Source: an uncultured Chitinophagales bacterium
GTDB lineage: Bacteria; Bacteroidota; Bacteroidia; Chitinophagales; Chitinophagaceae
Length of the DNA: 64,000 bases
Direction: 5' to 3'
NCBI GenBank assembly: GCA_946886475.1
Contig: CAMPIQ010000002.1
Location: 1-64,000, forward strand
Shown here: positions 19,500-27,579 of the stretch, piece by piece
Numbering within the stretch: the first letter of the stretch is position 1
Layout: the number at the start of each line of letters is the position of its first letter
Made by a program: the position numbers and the translations under genes
The notes under the pieces: generated by a model
The model's input: only the letters and a program-made list of their open reading frames with translations
Database searches by the model: none
Told to the model about the DNA's origin: nothing

Positions 19500-21407
19500 C
19501 TATTTGGTTATCAACCGTAGAAGACCCCTGTTGTCAATCACAAGTTTATTTTCAGCCTGGAGGAATTCAATCACCTTCCAGGCTTTTTCTTTTTTGATCC
19601 CTTTCATTTCAATGAATAATTGTGAAATGGTTAAAGACCTTCCGGACAGGATATTAAAAATTAGGTCTGAGTATTTTTTGAATTCTTCGGTGGATACCTC
19701 TTTAGACCCTTTATTCAAACAGTTATCACAAATGCCGCAGGCCCTGGCCTCCTCATCACCAAAATAATTATTGATAAATAAACTCCGGCATTCATTTGTT
19801 TTTGAATAGGCTATCATTTTTTGAACCCGTTCAATGAATATTTTTTTCCTTTTGTTGTATGGTTCTGTTTTGAATGTTAATTCCCCGGCAGGTACGCGGT
19901 GTTTTTGAAACAGGATCCTTGGCTGTTCCGAGAGGGGGGTATAGCTTATGATCCCCGATAAAGAGATCCTCATCAAATCTTTCCTGATCTCTTCTTCTTT
20001 TTTTCCCAACAACCTTGCCAGGAGGTTTTCGGAAATGAAAGACGGAAAATCAAAAATTCCTCCATACGATCTTAAAAGAGTGATCAATAATAATTCGTAT
20101 TGGGGAAAGTTCTTTATAAATTCATTCAGATCCTGTTTGGTAGAATTGAAAACAAGCGTTGACGGAGAATAATTTTTTTCGTTGAATACGAACCAGCCGT
20201 CCTGTTCAAGTGCTTTTAATGCATAAAGTGTTTCGCGGGCCTTTAATTTGAAATTGCGTATGAAAATGTTGAACTGAAAATCAAAGCTGGTATATTCTCC
20301 GGTGTAAGAAGGTATCTGTAAAAAATTAACCAATGCATTGTACACTTCACGGATCTTATCAAGGGAAGGAAACCTGGTAACATGAAGCTGGTCGAGTTCT
20401 TTTATATCTTTTTCATCATACAATAAAACGGTGTACGATTTTTTTCCGTCACGTCCCGCCCGCCCTGCTTCCTGGTAGTAATTTTCAAGACAGTCGGGAA
20501 TATCCGCATGGATCACCAGTCTAACATCGGGTTTGTCTATTCCCATTCCAAAGGCATTTGTGCAGGCCATCACGCGCACCTTGTTTTCAATCCAGTCTTT
20601 TTGCCGCTGGTTTCTTTCCTCCTGTTTGAGACCTGCATGGTAGTTACTTGCGGGGATGCCATGCATTTGCAACAATTCCATGATCTCGCCCGTACGCTTC
20701 CGGCTTTTACAATAAACGATCGCCGTACCCGGAACCTTTTGAATGATCTCCACCAGCCGGGTCATTTTGGAATCTGTCTGGAAAACACTGTAGGATAAAT
20801 TTCTTCTCTCGAATGACTGTCTGAAAATATTTTCGGTTTTAAACTCGAGTTTTTTACAAATGTCCTTTTGAACATCAACAGTAGCAGATGCGGTTAAAGC
20901 AAGAACCGGTACGCGCGGCAATTCTTTTCTTAGTGAAGCGATCCGCAAATAGGAAGGCCTGAAATCATAACCCCATTGTGATATGCAATGCGATTCATCT
21001 ACCGCAATGAGATTAACCTTTATTCCCGGCAGGTATTCTTTGAACAGGGAGGTTTCCAGGCGTTCTGGTGATACATAAAGAAATTTGAAGTAATCCTGAG
21101 TGGCATTTTTCAGTGTCAGGATCACATCCGGTTTTTTCATACCTGAATGGATCAATAGCGCAGGTATATCGCGCTTCTTCAGGTTTTCCACCTGGTCTTT
21201 CATTAATGCGATCAAAGGTGAAATCACAATACAAATACCTTCACTGGCAAGGGCCGGCACCTGGAAACAAATTGATTTTCCACCACCCGTTGGTAAAATG
21301 GCAAGGGTATCCTTTCCAGCCATTACCGATTCAATAATATCTTTTTGTAAAGGCCTGAATTCATCAAAACCCCAGTATTGTTTCAATATGTTATCCGGGT
21401 TGGACAT
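19500..21407 (-). CDS. recQ: RecQ family ATP-dependent DNA helicase
   Basis: A 3'-5' DNA helicase used in recombination repair and replication restart. The 635-residue protein has Walker A LPTGGGKS (38-45), motif II as DESH within VDESHCISQWG (usually DEAH), helicase motifs IV-VI including QEAGRAGRDG, and the RecQ zinc-binding cysteines in ACGICDNC. A shortened C-terminal region follows. The ATG at 21407 fits the usual start; an in-frame TTG lies 36 bp upstream. The gene ends close to a convergent lipoprotein gene. Confidence 0.96.
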   Translation of the reverse strand: MSNPDNILKQYWGFDEFRPLQKDIIESVMAGKDTLAILPTGGGKSICFQVPALASEGICIVISPLIALMKDQVENLKKRDIPALLIHSGMKKPDVILTLKNATQDYFKFLYVSPERLETSLFKEYLPGIKVNLIAVDESHCISQWGYDFRPSYLRIASLRKELPRVPVLALTASATVDVQKDICKKLEFKTENIFRQSFERRNLSYSVFQTDSKMTRLVEIIQKVPGTAIVYCKSRKRTGEIMELLQMHGIPASNYHAGLKQEERNQRQKDWIENKVRVMACTNAFGMGIDKPDVRLVIHADIPDCLENYYQEAGRAGRDGKKSYTVLLYDEKDIKELDQLHVTRFPSLDKIREVYNALVNFLQIPSYTGEYTSFDFQFNIFIRNFKLKARETLYALKALEQDGWFVFNEKNYSPSTLVFNSTKQDLNEFIKNFPQYELLLITLLRSYGGIFDFPSFISENLLARLLGKKEEEIRKDLMRISLSGIISYTPLSEQPRILFQKHRVPAGELTFKTEPYNKRKKIFIERVQKMIAYSKTNECRSLFINNYFGDEEARACGICDNCLNKGSKEVSTEEFKKYSDLIFNILSGRSLTISQLFIEMKGIKKEKAWKVIEFLQAENKLVIDNRGLLRLITK

Positions 21408-21454
21408 AAAATTATTTTGGGTAGAATACCGGGAGGCATTCAAATATCAATAAA

Positions 21455-21563
21455 ATATCGAACACGGAACAAGGAATGGTGATTTGTGAATTGAGGGACC
21501 CGGCGGTTTATTTGAACTTTTTGGGTGCTTTGGTACAATGGAATATCGAGCAGGGAACAAGAA
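21455..21563. repeat. Two heptad blocks of the ATATCGA/ANANGGA type upstream of recQ
   Basis: Block one (21455-21496) has six 7-bp units starting with ATATCGA then ACACGGA. Block two (21543-21563) starts again with ATATCGA and has three units. The two blocks share 20 of 24 positions with a one-base gap and are 46 bp apart. They fill the spacer between recQ and the four-helix-bundle gene. Confidence 0.65.
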
Positions 21564-21599
21564 TTGCTTTTAAGTAAGATGGTCCATGTTTCCGTGGCG

Positions 21600-21932
21600 C
21601 TATTCATTTATCAATTTGTAACAGCCAGATGATATTGCCAAAGTTTTTTCAACTTGTTTTTGTGTTGTAAAACCCACCTCAATAAGAATTTCAATGGCAG
21701 CATCTATAATAACCAGGGCATTTTTTGCCTTCCTGAAATATTTTTTCCTTTTTTTTGATTTGAGAAATGCACCCTGGGCAATGTTGAGGTGAAAACTCAG
21801 GGCTGCTGCCCGTATATACTTTGCAAAATTTGTTTTTTCTTCTGCAGGGAGGTTGTGGGTTAATTCATAACAGGCTAACACCAGCTTTTTTGAATGCTCA
21901 TATATTTCAAGATTTTTTAAAGACCTGACCAT
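21600..21932 (-). CDS. Four-helix-bundle protein (S23 / 23S rRNA intervening-sequence family)
   Basis: A 110-residue helical protein of the family first seen inside 23S rRNA intervening sequences. The conserved core appears as AAALSFHLNIAQGAF (about residues 47-61), where most members have a Glu in place of the Gln, followed by a basic KSKKRKKYF stretch. No rRNA gene is near, so this is a free-standing chromosomal copy as is common in Bacteroidota. The function of the family is not established. It is flanked upstream and downstream by non-coding spacers and by heptad repeats on the recQ side. Confidence 0.85.
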   Translation of the reverse strand: MVRSLKNLEIYEHSKKLVLACYELTHNLPAEEKTNFAKYIRAAALSFHLNIAQGAFLKSKKRKKYFRKAKNALVIIDAAIEILIEVGFTTQKQVEKTLAISSGCYKLINE

Positions 21933-22102
21933 AATTGATTAATGCTTTCACGGCATTGGAAGTGCATGGATCAAAGCTGTACGAATTAAGTTCATTTTCC
22001 CTTACCATTTTTCATCATTGATCTTTGGCTAAAGGAATTGTGTTTGATAATAGATTATGATCACCTGTTTTTTCAACTGTTAAACCTGGCGTTTCACTAA
22101 GT

Positions 22103-24214
22103 TCAGTCTACTTTTTTCACAAACAACCGTACGGAATTCAAACCCAGCACCACATCACTGAGGCCCATTAATAGAGCTCCATAGGTTGGGCCATATACAC
22201 CAAGTAATCCAACAGCAGCAACAGGGATGGCAATAATATTATAAGCAAATGCCCAGAAAAGATTTTGTTTAATGGTAATATAGGTATGGCGTCCAAGGCC
22301 AAGGGCCATTGGTAGTTTTTTTAACCCGCTGTTCATCAAAACAACCTGTGCACTTTGCATGGCCAGTTCCGAAGCTTCACTCATTGAAATTCCGATGGTA
22401 GCTTTTGCCAGGGCAGGCGCATCATTGATGCCATCGCCGATCATAACGGTTGGGTGCTCTCTGGTGAGCGCTTCTATTTTTTGAAGTTTTTGTTCCGGCG
22501 TCTGTTCTGCTATCACCGTTTCGATTCCTAATTGATCGGCAAGTTTTTTTGTTTTCTGGTATCGGTCACCACTCAATAAAATGGTTTTAATATTCTTCGA
22601 TCTGAGATACTGAATTACCGGTGCGGCTTCTTCTCTTATTTCATCACCAAGGTCAATCCAGCCGATTAATGCACGATTCTTTGTAACATAGATATTATGC
22701 CCGTCATCTTCGGTAAGGCCTTCAGCTAATTGATAAGAACCAAGTGAATAAACATTGCCCTGCATATCCGTTGCCATCATGCCTTTTCCTTTTATCTCTT
22801 CAATATTTTTCCAGCGGATAGGATTATTGATCTTCCACTCGTTGGCAATACTTTTAGCCAGGGGATGGTTGGAATATTTTTCAAGGGAATAAACAATTTG
22901 CCTGAACTCGCCCTCATTTATGCCCGAATGCGCATAATTGGATATTTTAAATTTACCGGTGGTCAGTGTACCTGTTTTATCAAATACAACCTGTTTTATA
23001 TCCCTGAATAGTTCAAGGCTTTTAGCATTTCTGAATAAGATCCCATTCCTGGCACCGCGTCCAAGGCCAACTGCAATAGCGGCAGGCGTGGCAAGTCCCA
23101 TGGCGCAGGGACAGGCGATCACCAAAACAGCAATGCTTCGGAGCAGGGATGGAGCAAATTCACCCAGAACGATCCAGTTGATGATCAGGGTAAGCGCGGC
23201 AATGCCCAATACTGCCGGAACAAAAATGGCACTGATACGGTCGGCCAGCTGTTGAACAGGTGGTTTTTCACCCTGGGCTTTTTTTACCATATTCAGGATG
23301 CTGGATAAAACAGTATCATTTCCAACGGCGGTTACCTGTGCTTTCAGGCTTCCGTCTTCTACTATACTGCCCCCGATCACATGATCTTTGGCTGATTTGT
23401 GAACCGGAATACTTTCTCCTGTTAACAGGGCCTCGTTCACATTGGCCTCACCCCACAAAACTTTACAATCCGCAGGCACCTGTTCTCCCGTCCTTATCAA
23501 TACCAGGTCGCCGGTTTTCAATTGTGTATTTTCAATTTGAAAAACCTGTTCCTGGTGCTGGTCATCAAAAGCGATCATATTTGCCATCACTTTCTGTGAT
23601 TTTACCAGGGCTTTTAATGAGCGTTGCGTAGACTGAACAGATGCATGTTCGAGGTATTCGCCAAAAAATACCAGGGTTATGATGGTAGCGGATGTTTCAA
23701 AAAACAAATAACTCTCACCCATGGCCATCAGGGCAAGGCTGTAAAAAAAAGCGGATGCTGCTCCAATGGTGATGAGCACATTCATGTTAGGGATGCCGTT
23801 ACGCAGGCTTTTGAATGCAGACCTGGCGAAATAATTCATGCCAACAATAAAAACAGGAAGGCATAAAGCCAGTTGCACCCAGCCATTCATCAGCCAGTGA
23901 ATATGCAATCCGGGGATCATATGTAGCATCAGCACCAGGGTAAAAGGAAAGCAAAACCAGAAACGTTGAATATGAGTGTGGAGAAAAGCCTTTTTATTCT
24001 TTTGAACCTTGTCTGATTCTACTTTATAACCCAGGGATGTTACGCCTTCAGCAAGTTTTTCTGTGGCTGAGGGTTCACCTATCTCAAATGCAACATTACC
24101 ATCTATCGGGTTTACAGAAACGTTGCTTGCTCCCTGTTTCTGCAGGTATTTATTGATCGTAAGTGCACAATTGGCACAATGCATTCCATCTACCTTCCAT
24201 TGTATTTTTTCCAT
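22103..24214 (-). CDS. copA: Copper-type heavy-metal P1B-ATPase (CopA-like)
   Basis: A 703-residue ATP-driven metal exporter. It has one N-terminal metal-binding domain with GMHCANC (Cys 13 and 16), eight predicted helices, the TGES phosphatase motif near 265-268, the membrane metal site CPC (368-370), phosphorylated Asp 412 in DKTGTLTTG, and the HP and GDGIND motifs near the C-terminus. CPC plus CxxC indicates Cu(I), although Ag(I) is also plausible. No copper chaperone or regulator is next to it. It is divergent from tsaE with a 206-bp spacer. Confidence 0.95.
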   Translation of the reverse strand: MEKIQWKVDGMHCANCALTINKYLQKQGASNVSVNPIDGNVAFEIGEPSATEKLAEGVTSLGYKVESDKVQKNKKAFLHTHIQRFWFCFPFTLVLMLHMIPGLHIHWLMNGWVQLALCLPVFIVGMNYFARSAFKSLRNGIPNMNVLITIGAASAFFYSLALMAMGESYLFFETSATIITLVFFGEYLEHASVQSTQRSLKALVKSQKVMANMIAFDDQHQEQVFQIENTQLKTGDLVLIRTGEQVPADCKVLWGEANVNEALLTGESIPVHKSAKDHVIGGSIVEDGSLKAQVTAVGNDTVLSSILNMVKKAQGEKPPVQQLADRISAIFVPAVLGIAALTLIINWIVLGEFAPSLLRSIAVLVIACPCAMGLATPAAIAVGLGRGARNGILFRNAKSLELFRDIKQVVFDKTGTLTTGKFKISNYAHSGINEGEFRQIVYSLEKYSNHPLAKSIANEWKINNPIRWKNIEEIKGKGMMATDMQGNVYSLGSYQLAEGLTEDDGHNIYVTKNRALIGWIDLGDEIREEAAPVIQYLRSKNIKTILLSGDRYQKTKKLADQLGIETVIAEQTPEQKLQKIEALTREHPTVMIGDGINDAPALAKATIGISMSEASELAMQSAQVVLMNSGLKKLPMALGLGRHTYITIKQNLFWAFAYNIIAIPVAAVGLLGVYGPTYGALLMGLSDVVLGLNSVRLFVKKVD

Positions 24215-24408
24215 TCTATGGTTTTTCTGGTTACAAAGTTATCTATCCGTAACCGCACAGATGGATGTTGTAACATTTATCTTTTCAACGAGGTTGCAAA
24301 GGGATGTTAAAGTTATCAGCGGAATATTATTGGTTAGGTTTGTGGCAAAACCGTTAACTGTATATCATAAGCAAACAACGGGTGCACCCGTCAACTAACC
24401 CTCCCCCT

Positions 24409-24416
24409 TAATTTTG
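24409..24416 (+). promoter_or_regulatory. Predicted -7 promoter box directly before tsaE
   Basis: TAATTTTG matches the Bacteroidota consensus TAnnTTTG and ends only 4 bp before the tsaE ATG. Transcription would begin at or next to the start codon, giving a leaderless or almost leaderless mRNA. Confidence 0.5.
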
Positions 24417-24420
24417 CACC

Positions 24421-24855
24421 ATGAAATTCAATGTCACCATCGACAGATTAGATTCCTTTGCAAAGGAATTCTGGGATTATGTAAAGGATGCAAAGGTTTT
24501 TGCCTTCCATGGTGAGATGGGAGCTGGAAAAACCACGGTGATCAGTGTACTTGCCCGTTTCAGGGGAACCCTGGATATTACTTCGAGTCCCACTTTTTCT
24601 ATTATAAATGAATATTCATTTTTGGAGCAGGGTGAAGAAAAAAGTTTTTACCATATAGACCTGTACCGCTTAAATGGCGATCAGGAAGTGATGCAGGCAG
24701 GGGTGGAGGATTGCATTTATAGCGGTGAGATCTGCATGGTTGAATGGCCTGAAAAATCCCCGGCGCTTTTTGAAAGCGATGCAATTCACGTGTATATAGA
24801 AACGATCTCAGAGTCGGAAAGAAGTATCCTGGTGAAATTGCCTTTGATGCTTTAA
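24421..24855 (+). CDS. tsaE: tRNA threonylcarbamoyladenosine biosynthesis ATPase TsaE
   Basis: TsaE is the ATPase that works with TsaB and TsaD to place the t6A modification at position 37 of ANN-decoding tRNAs. The 144-residue protein has Walker A GEMGAGKTT (31-39), the SSPTFSIINEY segment near residue 60 and the HIDLYRL motif near residue 79, all diagnostic. Length is normal. It lies 51 bp upstream of alanine dehydrogenase on the same strand, an order seen in other Bacteroidota, and may be co-transcribed with it. Confidence 0.97.
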   Translation: MKFNVTIDRLDSFAKEFWDYVKDAKVFAFHGEMGAGKTTVISVLARFRGTLDITSSPTFSIINEYSFLEQGEEKSFYHIDLYRLNGDQEVMQAGVEDCIYSGEICMVEWPEKSPALFESDAIHVYIETISESERSILVKLPLML

Positions 24856-24906
24856 GTTAGTTTCAAATAACAATCGTAATTTGTATCCTCATTTATTTTG
24901 ACCCTT

Positions 24907-26121
24907 ATGGCCCAGCAAAAACCTTTTGTCAGCACCTCGTTTAGTTATGAAACTTTAGAAGAAACGCTTGACATTAAGCCCAAAGGTGCACAGTTGCAAA
25001 TCGGGATCCCTAAGGAGATAGCTTTTCAGGAAAACCGTATTGCGTTAACGCCCGATGCTGTAAGTGTGCTGATCAGCAATGGCCACGAAGTAACCATTGA
25101 ACATAATGCAGGTGAAGCGGCGCATTTTGCCGACAAGGATTATAGTGAAGCCGGTGCAAGGATTGTATATAACAGGGAAGAAGTTTACAAGGCTCCCATT
25201 CTGGTAAAAAGTGCGCCAGTTGTGGAGGAAGAACTGGTTTTACTCCAGCATAACCAGATGATTGTTTCGCCCATTCATTTAAGTGTGCTCAAAGCGGAGC
25301 TGCTACAGAAAATGATGGACAAAAGGATCACAGCCATTTCATTTGAAAATCTTAAGGACGACAGTGGAACTTATCCCATTGTAAGAAGCATGAGTGAGAT
25401 AGCTGGCAGCGCTGTTATGCTGATAGCTGCCCAATATTTAAGTTCTGCCAATCATGGTAAGGGTGTTTTGCTGGGTGGCATTTCCGGTATTGCACCAACT
25501 AAAGTGATCATTATCGGGGCGGGGATTGTAGGAGAATATGCTGCGCGTGCAGCCATTGCACTGGGCGCATCGGTAAAGGTTTTTGATAACAGCGTGTACA
25601 GGCTTAAAAGATTGCAGAATAATATTGGCCATCGTTTATGGACCTCAGTGATAGAGCCGAGGATGCTGGCCAAACAGCTCAAGACCTGCGAAGTGGCTGT
25701 GGGCGCATTGGGTTCTGAAAGCGGCAGAACACCCATTGTTGTTTCTGAAGAAATGGTTAGCAGTATGCGAACCGGCAGTGTGGTGATTGATGTGAGTATT
25801 GACCGTGGCGGTTGTTTCGAAACCTCAGAGATCACCACGCATGAAAGTCCAATTTATTTAAAATATGGAGTGATCCATTATTGTGTTCCCAATATTCCTT
25901 CAGGTTTTGCAAGAACCGCCTCGCAGGCTATCAGCAATGTACTGATGCCTTTATTGCTTGAAGCAGGCGATGATGGCGGATTTGAAAGAATGGTATGGCA
26001 CCAGATACATTTGAGAAGTGGCATCTATATGTTCAAAGGAGCGCTCACCAATTTTTATCTGAGCGAAAGGTTCGGATTAAAATACACCGACCTCAATTTA
26101 TTGATCGCCAGCCAGAGATAA
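24907..26121 (+). CDS. ald: Alanine dehydrogenase
   Basis: An NAD-dependent enzyme that interconverts L-alanine and pyruvate plus ammonia. The 404-residue protein has an N-terminal extension of about 35 residues before the IGIPKEIAFQENRIALTP signature, the substrate-side Lys in LVKSAP, the nucleotide fold with GAGIVGEYAARAA, and the HYCVPNIPS segment near the C-terminus. The extension makes it longer than the approximately 370-residue enzymes of Bacillus type; related Bacteroidota proteins share this layout as far as I know. The ATG at 24907 is chosen over a TTG 9 bp upstream. Confidence 0.94.
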   Translation: MAQQKPFVSTSFSYETLEETLDIKPKGAQLQIGIPKEIAFQENRIALTPDAVSVLISNGHEVTIEHNAGEAAHFADKDYSEAGARIVYNREEVYKAPILVKSAPVVEEELVLLQHNQMIVSPIHLSVLKAELLQKMMDKRITAISFENLKDDSGTYPIVRSMSEIAGSAVMLIAAQYLSSANHGKGVLLGGISGIAPTKVIIIGAGIVGEYAARAAIALGASVKVFDNSVYRLKRLQNNIGHRLWTSVIEPRMLAKQLKTCEVAVGALGSESGRTPIVVSEEMVSSMRTGSVVIDVSIDRGGCFETSEITTHESPIYLKYGVIHYCVPNIPSGFARTASQAISNVLMPLLLEAGDDGGFERMVWHQIHLRSGIYMFKGALTNFYLSERFGLKYTDLNLLIASQR

Positions 26122-26122
26122 A

Positions 26123-26150
26123 AAGGAAGCGCGGGAAAGAGAGCGTGGAA
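26123..26150 (+). repeat. Heptad-structured spacer after ald
   Basis: Four 7-bp units alternate between two words (AAGGAAG/AAGAGAG and CGCGGGA/CGTGGAA), giving a 14-bp repeat. It begins 2 bp after the ald stop codon. This is the weakest member of the heptad set because only two 14-bp cycles are present. Confidence 0.4.
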
Positions 26151-26156
26151 AGAGGC

Positions 26157-26792
26157 TTAAGCTGTTTTCACCGGAGGTTTAAAATCGTGTATGGAAATGA
26201 TCTCCTTACAAAACCGGTATTCAACTTCATCATTTGAACATACAAGAACCAGCCGTTCCTTACAATGATCCTCAATCAGGCTGTGATATAATTCAATTCC
26301 TTTCAGGTCAAGATTGCTGCAGGGTTCATCGAGTAAAATAATACCTGCGTCGGAAAATATGGCCTGGGCAAGCTTCACTCTTTGCTTCATTCCTGAGGAA
26401 AAATAACGGATCTGTTTATTTGCTGAGGCTTCAAGTGCAACTGCTCTAATTATGTTATTGATGTCAAATCCTTTGATAAAAGATTTGAAGCTGGAATGAA
26501 ATCCAAGAAATTCAACCAGTGTCATTTCCTCAATTACATCAAGGTATGGTGAACAGAATGAGATATGACGGTAAGCAGCTTCATTATTTATCAACCCTTC
26601 CTGATTGGAATATTCTATTGAACCTTCATTTATTTCAAGCATACCGGCCACGCATTGCAGCAAGGTGGATTTGCCGGAACCATTGGCGCCGGTAATGGCA
26701 TATGCTGTTCCTGCATTAAAGCTTAGATCTGCATTCCGGAAAATCCACTCGCGGCTGAATCTCTTCCCGGCGCCGCTAAGCCTGATCTTCAT
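26157..26792 (-). CDS. ABC transporter ATP-binding protein
   Basis: A 211-residue ABC ATPase with Walker A GANGSGKST (35-43), signature FSSGMKQR (in place of LSGGQ), Walker B ILLDEPCSNLD and a switch region near the C-terminus. No permease is adjacent. The start overlaps the end of lpxA by 17 bp, so it is probably translated from the lpxC/fabZ-lpxA message. It may serve an envelope-related exporter, but that is inference from position. An ATG 9 bp further upstream is an equally possible start. Confidence 0.9.
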   Translation of the reverse strand: MKIRLSGAGKRFSREWIFRNADLSFNAGTAYAITGANGSGKSTLLQCVAGMLEINEGSIEYSNQEGLINNEAAYRHISFCSPYLDVIEEMTLVEFLGFHSSFKSFIKGFDINNIIRAVALEASANKQIRYFSSGMKQRVKLAQAIFSDAGIILLDEPCSNLDLKGIELYHSLIEDHCKERLVLVCSNDEVEYRFCKEIISIHDFKPPVKTA

Positions 26793-27579
26793 CCGTATCA
26801 TTTTTGGAAAAACGTCTGATCACACCAATCTTGGAAGCCTGAATAAATTGAAGGATCTCGGTTTTGATATCGCTGTCCGGTATTTTTTCTTTTACCAGGT
26901 TGATACCAGATTTGGTACTGTGGTTGCCAACAAAAAGCATATGGTAGATCTGTGAAATAGTTTCGATCTGGTGATGGGGGAAGTTCCGGCGGTGCAATCC
27001 AACAACATTTATTCCCATATAACTAATGGGTTCCCGTGCTGCTTTTACAAATGGAGGAACATCTTTTCTGATCGCGCTTTGGCCGCCTACATAGGCATGC
27101 TTGCCAATTCTTGTAAACTGCTGAACACCACAAAGTCCGCCAATGATGGCATAATCTCCTACTTCAACATGTCCTGCCAGCTGAACTCCATTGGCCAGGA
27201 TCACATGATCACCTACTATGCAATCATGTGCCACATGGGAATAAGCCATCAGCAGGCAATGATTACCAATAACGGTTTTCCATTTATCTTTTGTTCCCCT
27301 GTTTACCGTAACGCATTCTCTTATTGTGGTATAGTCGCCAATTTCAACCAGGGTTTCTTCGCCTACATATTTAAGGTCCTGGGGAATAGCACCAATAACA
27401 CTACCGGGGTAAATAAAACAGGATTTTCCTATTCTGCTGTAAGCCATGATCACTGCATTGGACATAATGTGGGTGTCATCTCCAATTACCACGTTGTCAT
27501 TGATCACAGCAAAAGGTTCAACAATTACGTTTGCGCCAAGCCTAGCATTAGGATGAATAGATGCCAGCGGTGAGATCAT
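26776..27579 (-). CDS. lpxA: Acyl-[ACP]-UDP-N-acetylglucosamine O-acyltransferase LpxA
   Basis: This cytoplasmic trimer performs the first acylation in lipid A synthesis, transferring an acyl chain to the 3-OH of UDP-GlcNAc. The 267-residue protein shows the left-handed beta-helix hexapeptide pattern from residue 3 to about 185, with the catalytic His region in YSHVAHDCIVGDH, and a helical C-terminal domain. Start and stop overlap with lpxC/fabZ by 4 bp (ATGA), so translation is coupled. The order lpxC/fabZ-lpxA is typical of Bacteroidota; lpxD, often next to them, is missing here. Confidence 0.97.
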   Translation of the reverse strand: MISPLASIHPNARLGANVIVEPFAVINDNVVIGDDTHIMSNAVIMAYSRIGKSCFIYPGSVIGAIPQDLKYVGEETLVEIGDYTTIRECVTVNRGTKDKWKTVIGNHCLLMAYSHVAHDCIVGDHVILANGVQLAGHVEVGDYAIIGGLCGVQQFTRIGKHAYVGGQSAIRKDVPPFVKAAREPISYMGINVVGLHRRNFPHHQIETISQIYHMLFVGNHSTKSGINLVKEKIPDSDIKTEILQFIQASKIGVIRRFSKNDTDEDQA

